A stretch of 64,000 nt of DNA from Hydrangea macrophylla (lineage: Eukaryota > Streptophyta > Magnoliopsida > Cornales > Hydrangeaceae), in contig CM066989.1 of the NCBI GenBank assembly GCA_033977485.1, positions 98,661,887 to 98,725,886 of the forward strand, written 5' to 3'. The position numbers were made by a program, and so were the translations under genes. Below are positions 1-11,486 of this stretch, piece after piece (position 1 is the first letter of the stretch; each line of letters starts with the position of its first letter). The notes under the pieces are model-generated. The model did no database searches and was not told the DNA's origin. It worked only from the letters and a program-made list of their open reading frames with translations.

Positions 1-1379
1 AAATTGGGCGCTTAAGACCTTGAGGCGATCTAAATGGGATTTGGAAAAGTAAAAAATATATATAGTAAAGTGTGAGTTATTTTGTATACAAAACCTAAAT
101 TGCTTCTAAAAAGGAGGAGAGAGGAGAGAGAAAAAGGGACATTCAATCTTCGAGCTTGCGATGCATATATACGGCGATCCGTTCATGGACCAAAATATTT
201 TATCGAATATTCGGACTCCTCAAGGTAAGGCCGTCGTTTTGATACCCATTAGGGCTCGTATGGATAAGTTTTCCGAAAGCTCATTTTCTAGAATTTTCAT
301 AACGATGATAATCAAAATTTTGATCCATAGGAATCGTATTAGACAGACTTCTACATGTTCCTTGTGCTCGAGTTTTCCTTAGAACGGGATTTAGGAGCAT
401 TAATTGGAGGTGAGTGATTCAACTATATGTTTTAGAATGATTTCTTGACATGTATTCATATTTTGTATGAAAAGCATGTTTCATTTCATAACTTGACATT
501 GTTTAGTTCATATTGGGCGATTGTATTCATAAGTAGGCCCAATTGTATGGTGAAATGTTTGACTTATGTCAAAAGTACGATGAAATGTGTTTGAGCATGT
601 TTAGTTGCTATTTGGGGTCAAAGGAGTGCGTGTACCAAGCCATTGTTGTGGAGCCGTTCTAGGCATGAGGTCGCACGTTTGAAGAAAAGAAACGTGGGTC
701 GTACCTAGTTGCGTGGACTTATTGGCAAGGAGTCGTAAACTAGGAGTGTGGACCCTCCACGTGAGACTCCGCAGACTAGTATAAAATGTAGTGATGTGAA
801 TGTGAGCATGATTATCATTCATGTGCATCATCGATTATTTACTGAGTGTTAGTTTAAACAAATTGATATATGTGTGGTTATTTAAATAACCATTGCAGGT
901 GTTAATGCCAGCGAGGAATCGGAGAAGTGATCACGGGATGTCAGGAGTTCACTTAAAAGGCGACTCATCATGTTTGTCTCGTAGTTTAATAATCGAATGT
1001 TATTTAGTTTGTTTTTGTAAGGAACTTGTAATAGAATTTAATAATAGCCTTGTACATTTTCTTGCTTCCATTCCAAATGTTTAACAAGCTTTTGAATTGG
1101 TATGGGTTGAAATGGTTTGGTTTGGTTTCTTTTCGTTAAATAGGCATTGTTTTATTAGTGGCGTTTGACACGGAAGCGTCGGGAATTAACAGCGTTTTAT
1201 ACAAAAGCGCCGGTAATTAACGGCGTTTGTAAAAAACACTATCAAAGTTGAATACAGTCTTTTGGAGGTTGGGTTCTACCCAGACCCCATTCGACCGGAC
1301 CAACAGGGCAGTTCGACAGGTCGAAATACCCCCTGCATGTTTTCTTTTTCTACCCCTTTCGAAAATTATTTAAATTTTT
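1..1379 (+). mobile_element. Left part of an old gypsy-type LTR remnant
   Basis: There is no convincing gene here; all open frames are under 80 codons. The text around 190-240, with a splice-donor-like CAAGGTAAGG, and around 840-1000, with a TTTACTGAG-like stretch and a TTGCAGG acceptor-like site, resembles the leader and LTR of Tekay/Del-type Ty3/gypsy elements. The matching end appears to be at 12099-12342, ending in a GGGGCGTGACA motif typical of these LTRs. The Tat-like element at 1380-12098 would therefore sit inside it. The assignment is by general resemblance only. Confidence 0.4.
1176..1228 (+). repeat. Two 22-bp repeats, CACTA-subterminal-like
   Basis: Two near-identical 22-bp units (1176-1197 and 1207-1228) of the form GCGYCGGKAATTAACRGCG plus TTT lie 31 bp apart. 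A third GCGTTTGACA lies just upstream at 1161. GCG-rich short repeats with AATTAAC spacers resemble subterminal repeats of plant CACTA elements, but no CACTA terminus was identified. Confidence 0.3.
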
Positions 1380-1965
1380 TGATACGCCTAGAAAAATTCT
1401 ACTACCGCTCGGGATGATCCGAATGGGGAGCTTGTGGCCCACCGATCTCGAGGTCTTTCGAGTGCTACCGCTCGGGATGCTCGCACAACCCGGGCATTCG
1501 GCGTAGCAGCTCCCCACGAGGCTCAGTTTGAAAGCCAAGCCGCTCAACAGTTTCCTAAATCAATCAGAAGACTAATGGAAAGTGTAAATAGTTCCCTAAG
1601 CCATTTAGGAAACTTCCCATGATTTATGCTCATCAAATTGTGATTAGATGGGGCTTTCTTATCTAATCAGTTGCCTTGTGCGGGTGATCTCTTGCACCTA
1701 CAAAAGGGGCCACTCACCCCCATTAAGGGGGATGGCATTCTTAACCTATAGAATAGCAATTCATTCATACGCATACACCCGGCCGATCTTACTGGTAGTG
1801 CCACCCTAACTATTGGCTCACCAGGCCTGCCGGTGATCTGCTAGTGAAGCCCACTGACGCACCTGTGGACGTAGGTCATCTCATTAATGGGGACGAACCA
1901 CCTACAATTGACTGTGTTATAATATCTCTCTTCTTAATCTCTCTTACCAATTTTTGGCATCATCA
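1380..1965 (+). repeat. 5' LTR of the Tat-like element
   Basis: It aligns with 11487-12098 over its whole length. It is about 26 bp shorter because of a deletion near 1410. The expected TATA box, intact in the 3' LTR as TATAAAAG, reads TACAAAAG at 1699-1706. That change probably weakens the promoter of this copy. Confidence 0.93.
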
Positions 1966-1966
1966 A

Positions 1967-1986
1967 TTTGGCGCCGTCTGTGGGAA
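1967..1986 (+). promoter_or_regulatory. Primer binding site of the Tat-like element
   Basis: The segment containing TGGCGCCGTCTGTGGG begins one base after the LTR end. This is the usual form of the tRNA-complementary site that primes minus-strand synthesis in plant Ty3/gypsy elements. The exact tRNA was not determined. Confidence 0.8.
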
Positions 1987-2025
1987 ATAGAAAGTTTTTC
2001 ACCAACAAATTCTTGATTGATCAAT

Positions 2026-3600
2026 ATGCCGCCAAAGATGGGTAAGAAAAACACCGCTCCTGTCGGTCCGGAGAACTTGCATCTCGAGCAACAAGCCGCC
2101 TCTATGACCTCCGAGCAGATGACAGCGCCACTCGCGCAACTCCTGGAAGGCCAACGGCAAACCCAACAGCAAATTGAAGCATTGTTGGCCTTACAGAAAA
2201 AGCGCCCTCAATCAGAGAACCAGACCGGGAAGAGTGCCCCCGACCTGGAGCCCGGAAGAGTCCGGAAGCATACCCACTCTGCATTGGTATCACCGTCGGA
2301 TTGGAAACATGCCCGGGATGGTAACCGTAGCAGAGCGCCCAGGCGCACCAGAAGGCGAGCTCGGACAAATCCTCGTCGGGTGGAAGATGCCAGAGGCATC
2401 ATCAACAGGTGACGCGCCACCAGAGGGAGGGGTCAGTGTCAAAGCCCTGGGAATCAGCCAAAGACCCTCCGGCCTGGAGCCGAGGAGATCTTAGGCATAA
2501 GATTACCCGGAGCCGGAGCCGGAGCCGGAGCCGGATTCTATCCCTGAGGTCAACACACTTCAAAGAGGAAGCCTCATCGTCTGATCCGACTTACCGCTCA
2601 GACATTGAAAAGAAGCCCGAGCGGGAAGATGTGAATGCTCAAATCTAGGGCTTATAGAAATAAATCGAGCAATTGAGCTGCAAGTAGCGTCATGACCATA
2701 CCAGCACGGAGACCGAGTCACCCTATACCGCTCAGATCACTGGATTCCCCATCCCGCGAAAGTTTAAGCCACTGCATCTTAAATCTTATGACGGGATAGG
2801 GAGCCCAGTGGATCACATTCGCACCTACAGGGCCCAGATGGCGTTGGTCACCACTGTCAACAAATTACTATGCTTGGCCTTCCCCATCACTCTCAAGGGG
2901 CCAACCGTGCAGTGGTTCCACGCCCTCAAGCCCTGAAAGATTGATGACTTCAAGGCGCTAAACAAGCTGTTCATTAGGCAGTTCGTAGGGATGCTTGACC
3001 GGTCACAACTGAACACTCAACTATTGACTGTCAAGCAGCACAAGGGAAAATCCCTCAGGGAGTATGTGGATCACTTCAATCAGCAGAGGCTCCAGATCCG
3101 TAATTTGAACAAAATAGCAGCCATCATGTCCTTCTGCTCGGGAGTTCAACACACCAAGGTTGCTACGTCATTCCATCGAGACCGACCGGTAACCCTGGTG
3201 GAGCTCGCAGAGAGGGTTAAAAAGTATATAGTCACGGAAGAATTTCTGATGTCCAAACGCACCGGTTTTACGGGAGATGAGTCCCCGAAAGCCAAGCAGA
3301 GGCGTGAGGGCTCTGAGAAGGGCCTGGTAAAAAAGCCCAGGCAAGACCAACAGAGAGGAGGTCAGGATCAACCCCAGATCATTTTCACGCCTCTGTCTCG
3401 ACCAATCCATGAAGTCATGGCCGCCGCCGAAGCGTAGAGGTTTCTTCAACAACCGGCAAAACTCAAAGCCCCGCCCGGAAAAAGGAACCGGAATAAGTTT
3501 TGCCGCTTCCATAGAGACCACGGTCACGACATAGAGGATTGCTTCAAGCTAAAGATAGCCATAGAAAAACTGATCGAGCAGGGCCATCTTGCAGAATACA
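2026..3600 (+). pseudogene. gag region of the Tat-like element, frameshifted
   Basis: The reading starts with MPPKMGKK at 2026. An ATT/TTG-type codon at 2017 would extend it, but the ATG fits better. After a Gln-rich N-terminal region, the frame breaks in a low-complexity GGAGCC stretch near 2510. The Retrotrans_gag core is readable from about 2740 to 3430 (PIPRKFKPLHLKSYDG, then WFHALKP, LREYVDHFNQ, RPVTLVELAERV), with stops near 2936 and 3435. A zinc knuckle variant CRFHRDHGHDIEDC lies at 3501-3542. It would encode the nucleocapsid/capsid precursor; here it is dead. Confidence 0.85.
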
Positions 3601-3743
3601 GCGCGACGGATGGACGGCCTACGCAAGGAGTCCGAGCTCCCGGTCAAATACAGCCTCTTGGTCAAATCAACGTGATCTCCGGAGGAACGTCAGGCAGTGG
3701 GGACTTATAGTCGGCAAGGAAGAGGCATGCTCGGGCTTCCCGG

Positions 3744-4319
3744 GTGAACATCTGGCAGGTCCAATCCACCGGTTCCCTGCCAACTGACATACTAACGTTC
3801 ACCTCCAATGATTTGCAGGGCATCCACTGCCCCCATGACGACCCGTTAGTTGTGACGCTCTCCATAGCCAATTACGTAGTCAAAAGGGTATTGGTGGACA
3901 CAGACAGCTCGACTGATATCATGTTCGTGTCAGCGTTCGATCAGCTCGGGATAGCCAGGGATCACCTTCGTCTGGTAGCCACTCCCCTGGTAGGTTTTAA
4001 TGGATCTAGCACCCAGCCGCTCGGTACCATGGAGCTCCCCATGCTTATGGGAACTTACCCTCAGCAGACCTTCTTACTGGCAAACTTTGTAATTGTGGAG
4101 GCCCCATCAACCTACAACGTCATTCTTGGGAGGCCTACACTCAACAGAGATAGGGCCGTTGTCTCTACTCATAGCCTGACAGTTAAGTTCCCGACCCCTC
4201 AGGGACTCGGGAGCCTGTGTGGGGATCAGGCGACCACCCAGAGTTGCTATGTCAGTTTCCTTCGCCGGGAGGTCATCACAGAAACACTGAACGTTCAAGA
4301 GATGGACCCGAGGGATTAG
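3744..4319 (+). pseudogene. Retroviral-type aspartic protease domain of the Tat-like element
   Basis: This open stretch of 191 codons carries the retropepsin-like fold signature VKRVLVDTDSSTDIM followed by FDQLGI and a downstream ILGRPTLN. The family active site is D-[TS]-G-[SA]; here the glycine is aspartate (DTDS), which should abolish or badly impair catalysis. The reading frame ends at a stop at 4317-4319, and a short linker with a further stop follows before the RT frame. In an active element this would process the Gag-Pol polyprotein in the virus-like particle. Confidence 0.85.
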
Positions 4320-4355
4320 AATGACAAAGTGAGCCCGATTGAAGAACTGGAATAA

Positions 4356-6260
4356 GTGGCGTTGAACCCACAACTCCTAGACCAAACGGTCAGCATCGGC
4401 ACCCTGCTGAAGCCCCGCTTTAGGGAGAAGCTGATTCAATTCCTGCAACACAGTCAGGACATATTCGCCTGGTGCCATGAAGATATGCCCGGGATTGATC
4501 CCTGGGTAATGTTTCATCGGCTCAACGTCGACCAAGACTCCCGTTCGGTGAAGCAGAAAAGACGGGGCATGGCCCCTGAGAGACAAAAAATAGTTTGTGA
4601 GGAGGTTGAGAAGCTCCTCAAAGCTCAATCTATCCGAGAGGTCCACTATCCCGACTGGTTAGTAAACATAGTACTTGTCAAAAAAAAATAAAGGGAAGTA
4701 GAGGATGTGCGTGGACTTCACCGACCTAAACAAAGCCTGCCCCAAGGACTGCTATCCATTGCCCAGGATAGTTCTCCTTGTGGATTCCACAATAGGCCAT
4801 TCGCTCCTCTCGTTAATGGATGCCTAGTCCGGGTACAATCACATCAGCATGTACCCCGAGGACGAAGAAAAGACCTCATTCATCACGGATTAGGGAACCT
4901 ACTACTACAAAGTTATGCCCTTCGGCCTAAAAAATGCCAGGGCAACTTATCAACGCCTGGTCAATCACATATTCAATGACTTAATCAGGAAATCAATGAA
5001 GGTATACGTCGATGATCTGCTGGTCAAAAGCTGGGACGAGTCTGACCATCTTGAACATTTGGCCGGGGCCTTCAGCATTTTGAGGAAGTTCGGGATGAGG
5101 TTGAACCCGGCCAAATACACATTCGGTGTCTCATCTAAAAATTTCTTAGGACACCTGGTCAACAGGTGGGGAATCGAAGCAAAACCCAAGAAATTCCAGG
5201 CCATCATCAGCATGCGGTCGCCCAGGTCAACCAAAGAAATACAGAGCCTGGTCGGACGGGTTGCTGCGTTGAATAGGTTCATGTCTCGAGCACCCGATTG
5301 GTGCTTGCCATTTTTTAAGATCCTGCGCAAGACTTTTCAGTGGTCGAAAGAGTGGGAGGAGGTGTTTCGGGAGCTCAAGAAATATTTGGCATCACCCCCT
5401 CTACTCTCAACGCCCGTGCAAGGTGAGGAGTTGTTCTTGTACTTGGTGGTGTCACCCTCGGCAGTCAGCTCGGCACTCATTCGAGAAGAGCACGGGACAC
5501 AGTTCCCGGTCTACTATACAATCCGAGCACTTCAAGGTGCAGAAAGTAGATACTCCCGCATTGAAAAGCTCGCCTTTGCCCTCATCACTTCAGCTCTGAG
5601 ACTACGCCCGTATTTTCAAGCCCACGTTATCGTGGTCTTTACGGATCAGTCCCTCTGTAAGATCTTGAGTAGGCCCAAAACATCCAGAAGGCTCGTTAAG
5701 TGGGCCTTAGAGTTAGAAGAATTCGAAGTGGTTTACAGACCCCGCACAGCAATCAAGGGACAGGCAGTAGCGGATTTCCTTATTGAATTCACATACCAAG
5801 AAGACCCGATTGAAGAGCTCGACCCACCGGTCCTACCGCCCGGTTTGCAATCAGACATCCCAACCTGGGTACTCTATGTAGATGGATTATCCAACAAACA
5901 GGGAAGTGGAGCAAGGATCATCCTAACCAAGCGCGACGGGATCCAGCTTGAGTATGCGCTTAGGTTCGAATTCAAAGCCTCCAATAACAAGACCGAGTAT
6001 GAAGCCCTCTTGGCCGGATTACAACTGGTCACTTCAATGGGTGCATTGCAGGTCCAGGGGTACAGTGGCTCTCAACTCATGGTAAATCAAGTCAATCAAG
6101 AGTACAAGGCTTGGGAAGATAACATGATAGCTTACCTAGCCCTTATCTGACCGGTTTCAAAGAAGCTTCGGGGTTTCTCCATCACACAGATACCAAGGGA
6201 AGAGAATACTAGAGCCGACCGGTTATGCCACCTCACCTCATCCTCTGAGTTAGACTTGCC
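4356..6260 (+). pseudogene. Reverse transcriptase plus two RNase H domains (pol)
   Basis: RT begins in the VALNPQLLDQ frame at about 4354 and is interrupted by an A-run, stop and frameshifts at 4680-4920. It resumes as FGLKNARATYQRLVNHIF with the catalytic YVDD at 5005-5016. The first RNase H domain follows (about 5400-5780, including ALREEHG-like and FTDQSLCKIL). A linker leads to a second RNase H (about 5860-6240; VLYVDGLSNKQGSGA, KTEYEALLAGL), cut by TGA at 6148-6150. The long frame 4915-6150 is the best preserved part of the element. Dual RNase H domains place it in the Tat/Ogre group. Confidence 0.93.
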
Positions 6261-6399
6261 CGAGATAAGGATAGAGTACTTACCTGAGCCAAGTGTGATC
6301 AACTCAGAATGCATGGAGGTAGAACCGGTCGCCCCAGGACCTAGCTGGATGGACCCAATTATGGTATTTCTGGCAATAGACGCGTTACCATAAGGTAAC

Positions 6400-7581
6400 G
6401 AGGAAGCCCGCCGGGTAAAATACCAAGCGGCAAGATACCACATTATTGATGGAATCCTCTACAAAAGAGGATTCTCCATACCGTATCTCTGATGTGTCCA
6501 TCATACACAGGTCATAGGGGTGTTACACGAAATCCATGAAGGGGTGTGTGGGAACCACATCGGAGGTCGGGTACTCTCGCGTAAAGCCCTGCTACAAGGA
6601 TACTACTAGCCGACCATGGCCAAAGACTCTCAAGAATATGTCAAGAGGTGTGATACGTGCCAAAGGTTTTCTCCCATGATCAACCGTCCAGGAGAGCTTC
6701 AGACGCCAATCCTCAGCCCTTGGTCATTTGCTTAGTAGGGTATTGACATTTTCGGGCCCCTACCAATGGGAAAGGGACAAGTCAAGTTCGCTGTGATTGC
6801 CGTGGATTACTTGACCAAATGGGTGGAAGTCGAGCCCTTGTAAACAATTACCGAGAAGAAAATGGAAAACTTCGTGGAGAGGAACATCCTCAACAGGTTC
6901 GGTGTCCCCCGGGTTCTGGTTAGTGACAACGGCAGGCAATTTGACACCACGGTATTCAGGGAGTTATGCTCGGGCTACAGGATATCCAACCACTACTCAT
7001 CTCCTAAGCACCCCCAGGCCAACGGCCAAGCCGAGGTGACAAACTGGACTATTCTTCAGTCAATAAAGACAAGGCTCGAAGACGCCAAAGGACTTTGGGC
7101 CGAAGAGCTACCGACCCTCCTGTGGGCCTACCGCACTACGCCCTGAGTGACAACAGGCGAGACGACGTACTCTCTAACCTACAGTTTTGAGGCGGTGGTC
7201 CCCACAGAGCTTGGATTACCTACCTACCGGGTGGCAAGTTATAGCGAGCCAGACAATGAAAATGCCCTCAGGGCAGAGCTCGACCTGGTAGAGGAGAAAA
7301 GAGACCGGGCGTATCTAAAAGTTACAGCCTACAAGCAGAGAGTGTCCTGGTACTATAATAGCAGGGTAAAGCATCGCAGTTTCCTGGTGGGAGATCTGGT
7401 CCTTAAGGTCGTCAATCAGTCCACAAAAGTCCCGAGCCATGGCAAGTTGGGGCCAAACTGGGAAGGCTCATATCTAGTTACTCGGATAAACTGCCCAGGA
7501 ACCTATTGGTTACAAACTCTAGACGGGCGTGATCTATCTCACCCTTGGAATGTGCAACACCTCTGCAAGTACCATCAGTAA
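6400..7581 (+). pseudogene. Integrase domain of the Tat-like element
   Basis: An H2C2 zinc-binding region is readable at about 6430-6670 (HEIHEG, then CDTCQRF), with several stops. The rve catalytic core follows at about 6730-7140 (GIDIFGPLPMGKGQVKFAVI, VSDNGRQF, HPQANGQAEV), giving the D-D-E triad. The frame is broken by TAA near 6841 and TGA at 7144. The C-terminal part (7147-7581) contains a GPNWEGSYLV-type GPY/F-like module and ends at TAA. The integrase would insert cDNA into nuclear DNA; this copy cannot be made intact. Confidence 0.92.
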
Positions 7582-7730
7582 CAGTTAGTCTTGGGTGGAT
7601 TAACACTAGTTAGGATACTTGTAGCTCCATTCGAGCAGTTATTATAATTTGGTAAAAAGTAATAAAACGGTTCCTACTTTGCAACCCTTGTCAGTAGTCT
7701 GTGCACATAGACGTCGGGCTAATACCCAAG

Positions 7731-7955
7731 GCAAAAGACCTTGGCTCAAAACCAAGGGACAAAGACCTCGGGATAACACTCGAGGCAAAAGACCTTGGCT
7801 CAAAACCAAGGCACAAAGACCTCGGGCTAACATCCGAGGCAAAAGACCTTGGTTCAGAACCAAGGCACAAAATAAAAAAGACCTCGAGCTGACACCCGAG
7901 GCAGAAGACCTTGGCTCAAAACCAAGGCATCAAGACCTCGGTCCTAACCCCGAGG
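7731..7955 (+). repeat. 53-62 bp tandem repeat made of hairpin pairs
   Basis: Four imperfect units each contain GACCTTGG...CCAAGG followed by GACCTCGG...CCGAGG, so each unit holds two small stem-loops. The array starts about 150 bp after the integrase stop, in the 3' spacer. Tandem repeats in this position are common in Tat/Ogre elements. Confidence 0.85.
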
Positions 7956-7959
7956 CACC

Positions 7960-8529
7960 GGCTTCGCTTAGGACCAACCAGCGACCGGGGCAAACCCCCT
8001 AGGTGGCTAATGATGGCAAGCCTCAAATGACCCTGTAACCACCCATGTTCCAAGTCAGTTTCCTATGGTCCCTACCTTACTAGACACTTACCTTAGCAAA
8101 ATGTTTGGGGGGCGGGGGGATACACCAAACTTAAAAAAGGAAATCACATCAGTCACTAACAAGGCTTGGAATTCTAACATTCCTAAGTACCTACAGAGGC
8201 CAGAGAAAAACCGTCCGGTCGGTAAAACAAGATAAATTCCTATAATACACCGGACGGGACCTTCAAATAGGTCAAAAAGACCAGTTGTTCTACCAGTTAT
8301 GATCCAAAACCAGTTGCTAAGGTAAGGAGGTAAAGATTGGTCAGCTAAAAATAAAAAACTGGTCAGGAATTGGCAAACAGGCACACAAGTACAGAAATAG
8401 TAAACAGTTGATGGAAAAGTTGGTCTCAAGGACCTTTTCATTAATTAAAAACTATTTGCACAAGGCCTGGGGGGCATTTGTAGTAGCCTCCCAAAAAAAA
8501 CCTACAACACAAAAAAAAATAGGTCGGGG
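7960..8529 (+). other. Tat-element spacer, no gene seen
   Basis: This lies between the tandem repeats and the 3' end of the antisense gene. The longest frame, 117 codons on the minus strand, has no recognisable motif. Confidence 0.5.
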
Positions 8530-10618
8530 ACCTTAGTCGTCCACCTCGACCATGACTTCGGTCTCCCTAGCCTCCTCTTTGGGGGGCAGCTCTGCTTTAG
8601 GTCCCGAGTCCCTTGCCCGGGGCAAGTACATCAGCTCCATCACCAGTAGGGGGATCGACGTTCTAGTAGTCCGAGTCAATGCCCTCGAAGGACAAGATGT
8701 CCGACTCGGGGTGATCATGGGCTACTCGCCGTTTTAGATCCTCGTAGCCTTGGGAGAAGCCGTCGTCAAACGCTTCTTCTGTGGCCCCTGCGGTTGTCAC
8801 CTAGGTTGTGGCCTTTGCTCGGGCCTCAGCCTCCGTCGTGAGGGCTTGGAAAGACTCTAAATCAGCCTTAGGAGCTGCCAGATCAGCCTGGGCTACACCC
8901 AAACTCAAGGCCAAGGCCTTGGTCTTGTCCATCTCGATGGCCAGGACGGCCTTCCCGGCCTCTGATTGTGCCCGCTCCTTTGACAAGGCTGATTTGGCAG
9001 TGTTGGCCCTCCCGGCTAGAGAAGACAGAAGAGACTCGGACCCGGTGACCATGCAGCCAACCTGCAACGAAAGAAAGGAGGCTGGTCAGTCAACAAGGCA
9101 AATAAAAAAAAAGAGGTAACCAGTACTCAAGGGGCAGAAGTGCATACCAGGTGGGAAAGGCTATACAGCCATCCCTGGAAGTCATCAGGAGACAGGTTTG
9201 CACATGTCTCCACTTGGCTCGGGATGAGGGCGGACTTCACCCTCTCCCGAATCTGGGTGAGTCTCCTAATCGGTAGACCAGATGGTATGTCCTCCCGGGG
9301 AGGGGTCTCCTCCACAACCACCGCTTGGGGAGCTGACGTCCCTACAGGTTCCGAACGGTTAGGCGTCTTGTGGCGAATGCGCCTTAGAGGGCGCTCACCA
9401 CCCGAGCCTTCAGCAGCGGGTCTCTTTCCTTGTGCCCCCACCAACCGAGCAGTAATAGCAGTAGCGACTGCTGCTTGCCTCTCCCTCAGCTACTCTAAAT
9501 TCCTTTTGGGAGCCATTTCTATAAAGAAAAAAAAATGCTCGGTCAGAAGGTGATAGAGACAGAAAAATGAAAAATGTGAAATGGGAAGACCAATAGCCCG
9601 GACACTCACCAGGAATGATCGGGGAAAAAGTGGGAGCCTGAACGGGTTCTTCTAGAGAGTAAGACTCTACAAATTCACCCGTCCGGGACAGCACGTTAGA
9701 AACGTGGGTGGGCAGCTCTGCCAAACCCAAGATCTTGGCCTGGCACACTTCAAGGATCTTGGGAAGTTCTGTTGACCCAGCTACAAATAGGAACATAGAA
9801 GCAGTTAGTAGACCAATAACCTTCTGATGTGAAGAAAAATGAAAAGAAGCATATAGGGCGGTCTTACCCCTCAACTCGCCCGCCCAGGAAATCTTCAGTT
9901 GGGATCCTGGGGCCTGATCGCAGAGGCGAAGAGTGGACACCTAGAAAAATTTGTTCTTCTACCCCTTGTTGTTACTCAGGCATTTTTCAATGATCTTCCT
10001 ACCCGGCCGGGCGAAAAAAGAAAAGAACCCAACCTCCCTCTGCACGGGGAATGGCCGGTGAGCCCATAAAAACTCCCGGAGGGTGATTTCATATCCGAAG
10101 ACCTACGGCCATAGAGAGATGGACCCCATCAAGAACCTCTACCCATTGGGGGCTAACTGCCCGGGAGCAATCCCGAGGTAAATCATGACGTCCCGGGCGA
10201 CTGGATGAAGCGAAAGGCGGAGGCCAGCCATCAGTGCATCCTCAAATAGGGTGACGAAGCCTGGCTAGTAAAGATGCGCTCCGCCGGGGTTAACGGCTAA
10301 GGAACAATCGTAGGAGAACGAATACCTCTCCCTAATGCGTACAAGGTCTTGGGAGTGCAGGGTAGAGGAGGTAGACTCACAAGCAAACACGACCACGGGG
10401 TCAGGTCTCCCCGGTGTCTCATCACCTTCCCCCCGGGAAACAGAGGCAATGGGGGCCTCTTGGTCGGAATCGCTATTGGACACACGAGCAGGAATCCTGC
10501 CCTCACTCTGGTGGTCAGATGGGGAAGCGGACGGTGGATCTAGGCTGGTGTTAGGAGTTCTCGATCAGTACATCTTGTCCTCTGATCGAGAAGCATAATC
10601 GAAGTCAGACTATTCCAT
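8530..10618 (-). pseudogene. Antisense ORF of the Tat-like element, Transposase_28/gypsy-type domain, three introns
   Basis: The gene reads on the minus strand, opposite to gag-pol. It begins near 10618 and runs through an acidic N-terminus (SNSDSDQEAP), then ALMAGLRLSLHP, then YLGIAPGQLAPNG and GFFSFFARPGRK, motifs I associate with the plant putative gypsy-type transposon domain (PF04195). Three short GT-AG introns restore one frame: 9781-9867, 9519-9609 and 9062-9147 (86-91 nt). The part after the last intron is Ala/Lys/Glu-rich coiled coil (8801-9061), ending with GFSQGYEDLKRRV. Stops are mostly TGG to TAG, CAG to TAG and CGA to TGA changes, as expected for methylation-driven decay. Function in the family is unknown. 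Confidence 0.72.
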
Positions 10619-11470
10619 TTCTGGTACTCCTATGGTATGATGGGGAAGCAGGTTACGGCCTAAGTATGGGTCAGGAACCCCGAGCCTGGTATATAAAGGG
10701 GAAAAGGTCACGAACCTAAAAGGAAAAGAGTGAATGTTACTTAGCACTAGATGGCACTCTCTCAAGATTACTCCAGGGACACCCGCTCGGTTCAACTGTC
10801 CTGACGTTCCACTTGACTTAAAAAAAGAACAGAACTTAAGGAGGAAAAAATCCCACTCCCGCTCAAACCCTACCGGGCTCACTCCCTCCAGCCTAACCAC
10901 AGAAAGAAAAGAGAAGGGGGGATAAAGGAATGTAACAAATTGAAACTCAAAAAAGAAAGGGACTTACAGAAATCAATGCAAGAAAGGGCTCAAAAATCTT
11001 GATCGGGAATCATTTGCTCTCAAAACCGCTCGGTAATATACGTCTTGGCAGCAGAAATTCGTGAAATGGACAAGTGTTCCTTATATAGGAACTATGGACG
11101 GCTAAGATCAAAGTAGATCCAACGGTCCAGGCGATTTCTCGCCAAAACTGCCCTACAGTTGTTGCTTCAGGCACGTGAAGCGTCGCCTCAAAAGGTGCGC
11201 GCATTAAATGCATGATGAGATGGTTCGGTTACCACATAAATGGCTCGATTTCTCCCACGCTGGCATCGTTGGATCCTAACCGGGCCAGTGACCAGTTTAC
11301 ACATGGCAGAGGTTGGTTCCGGGCCCACATAGCTACAGCTTGGTCCTGATCCTGAAAGATCACTCCGATCAGTCGCACGTCGAGTAACATCCTGGAGCCA
11401 TCTCCCGAACGGTTCCTTGGAATCAGTCTTAATTTTCAAACTTCATCTGATGGGACATCACATCAACTTC
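10619..11470 (+). other. Tat-element spacer, probable antisense promoter and leader
   Basis: No coding domain is seen on either strand. The segment lies upstream of the antisense gene and is the likely place for its promoter and 5' leader. Confidence 0.4.
11081..11088 (-). promoter_or_regulatory. Candidate TATA box of the antisense gene
   Basis: On the minus strand the sequence reads CCTATATAAGG, a good plant TATA box, about 460 bp upstream of the antisense start at 10618. The distance fits a promoter with a long leader or a leader intron. Confidence 0.4.
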
Positions 11471-11486
11471 AAAAATGGGGGGCAGT
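11471..11486 (+). promoter_or_regulatory. Polypurine tract of the Tat-like element
   Basis: AAAAATGGGGGGCAGT lies directly before the TGAT start of the 3' LTR. This is the plus-strand primer position. Confidence 0.8.

Noticed and set aside
4707..4979. 90-codon frame MRGLHRPKQSLPQG overlapping RT
   Set aside because: It is the RT region in the wrong frame; the correct frame reads CVDFTDLNKACPKDCYPLPR there.
7642..8002. Overlapping frames on both strands giving repeated KDLGSKPR or LVLSQGLLP peptides
   Set aside because: These are translations of the hairpin tandem repeat. Unit lengths of 53-62 bp do not keep a frame, and the region is known spacer.
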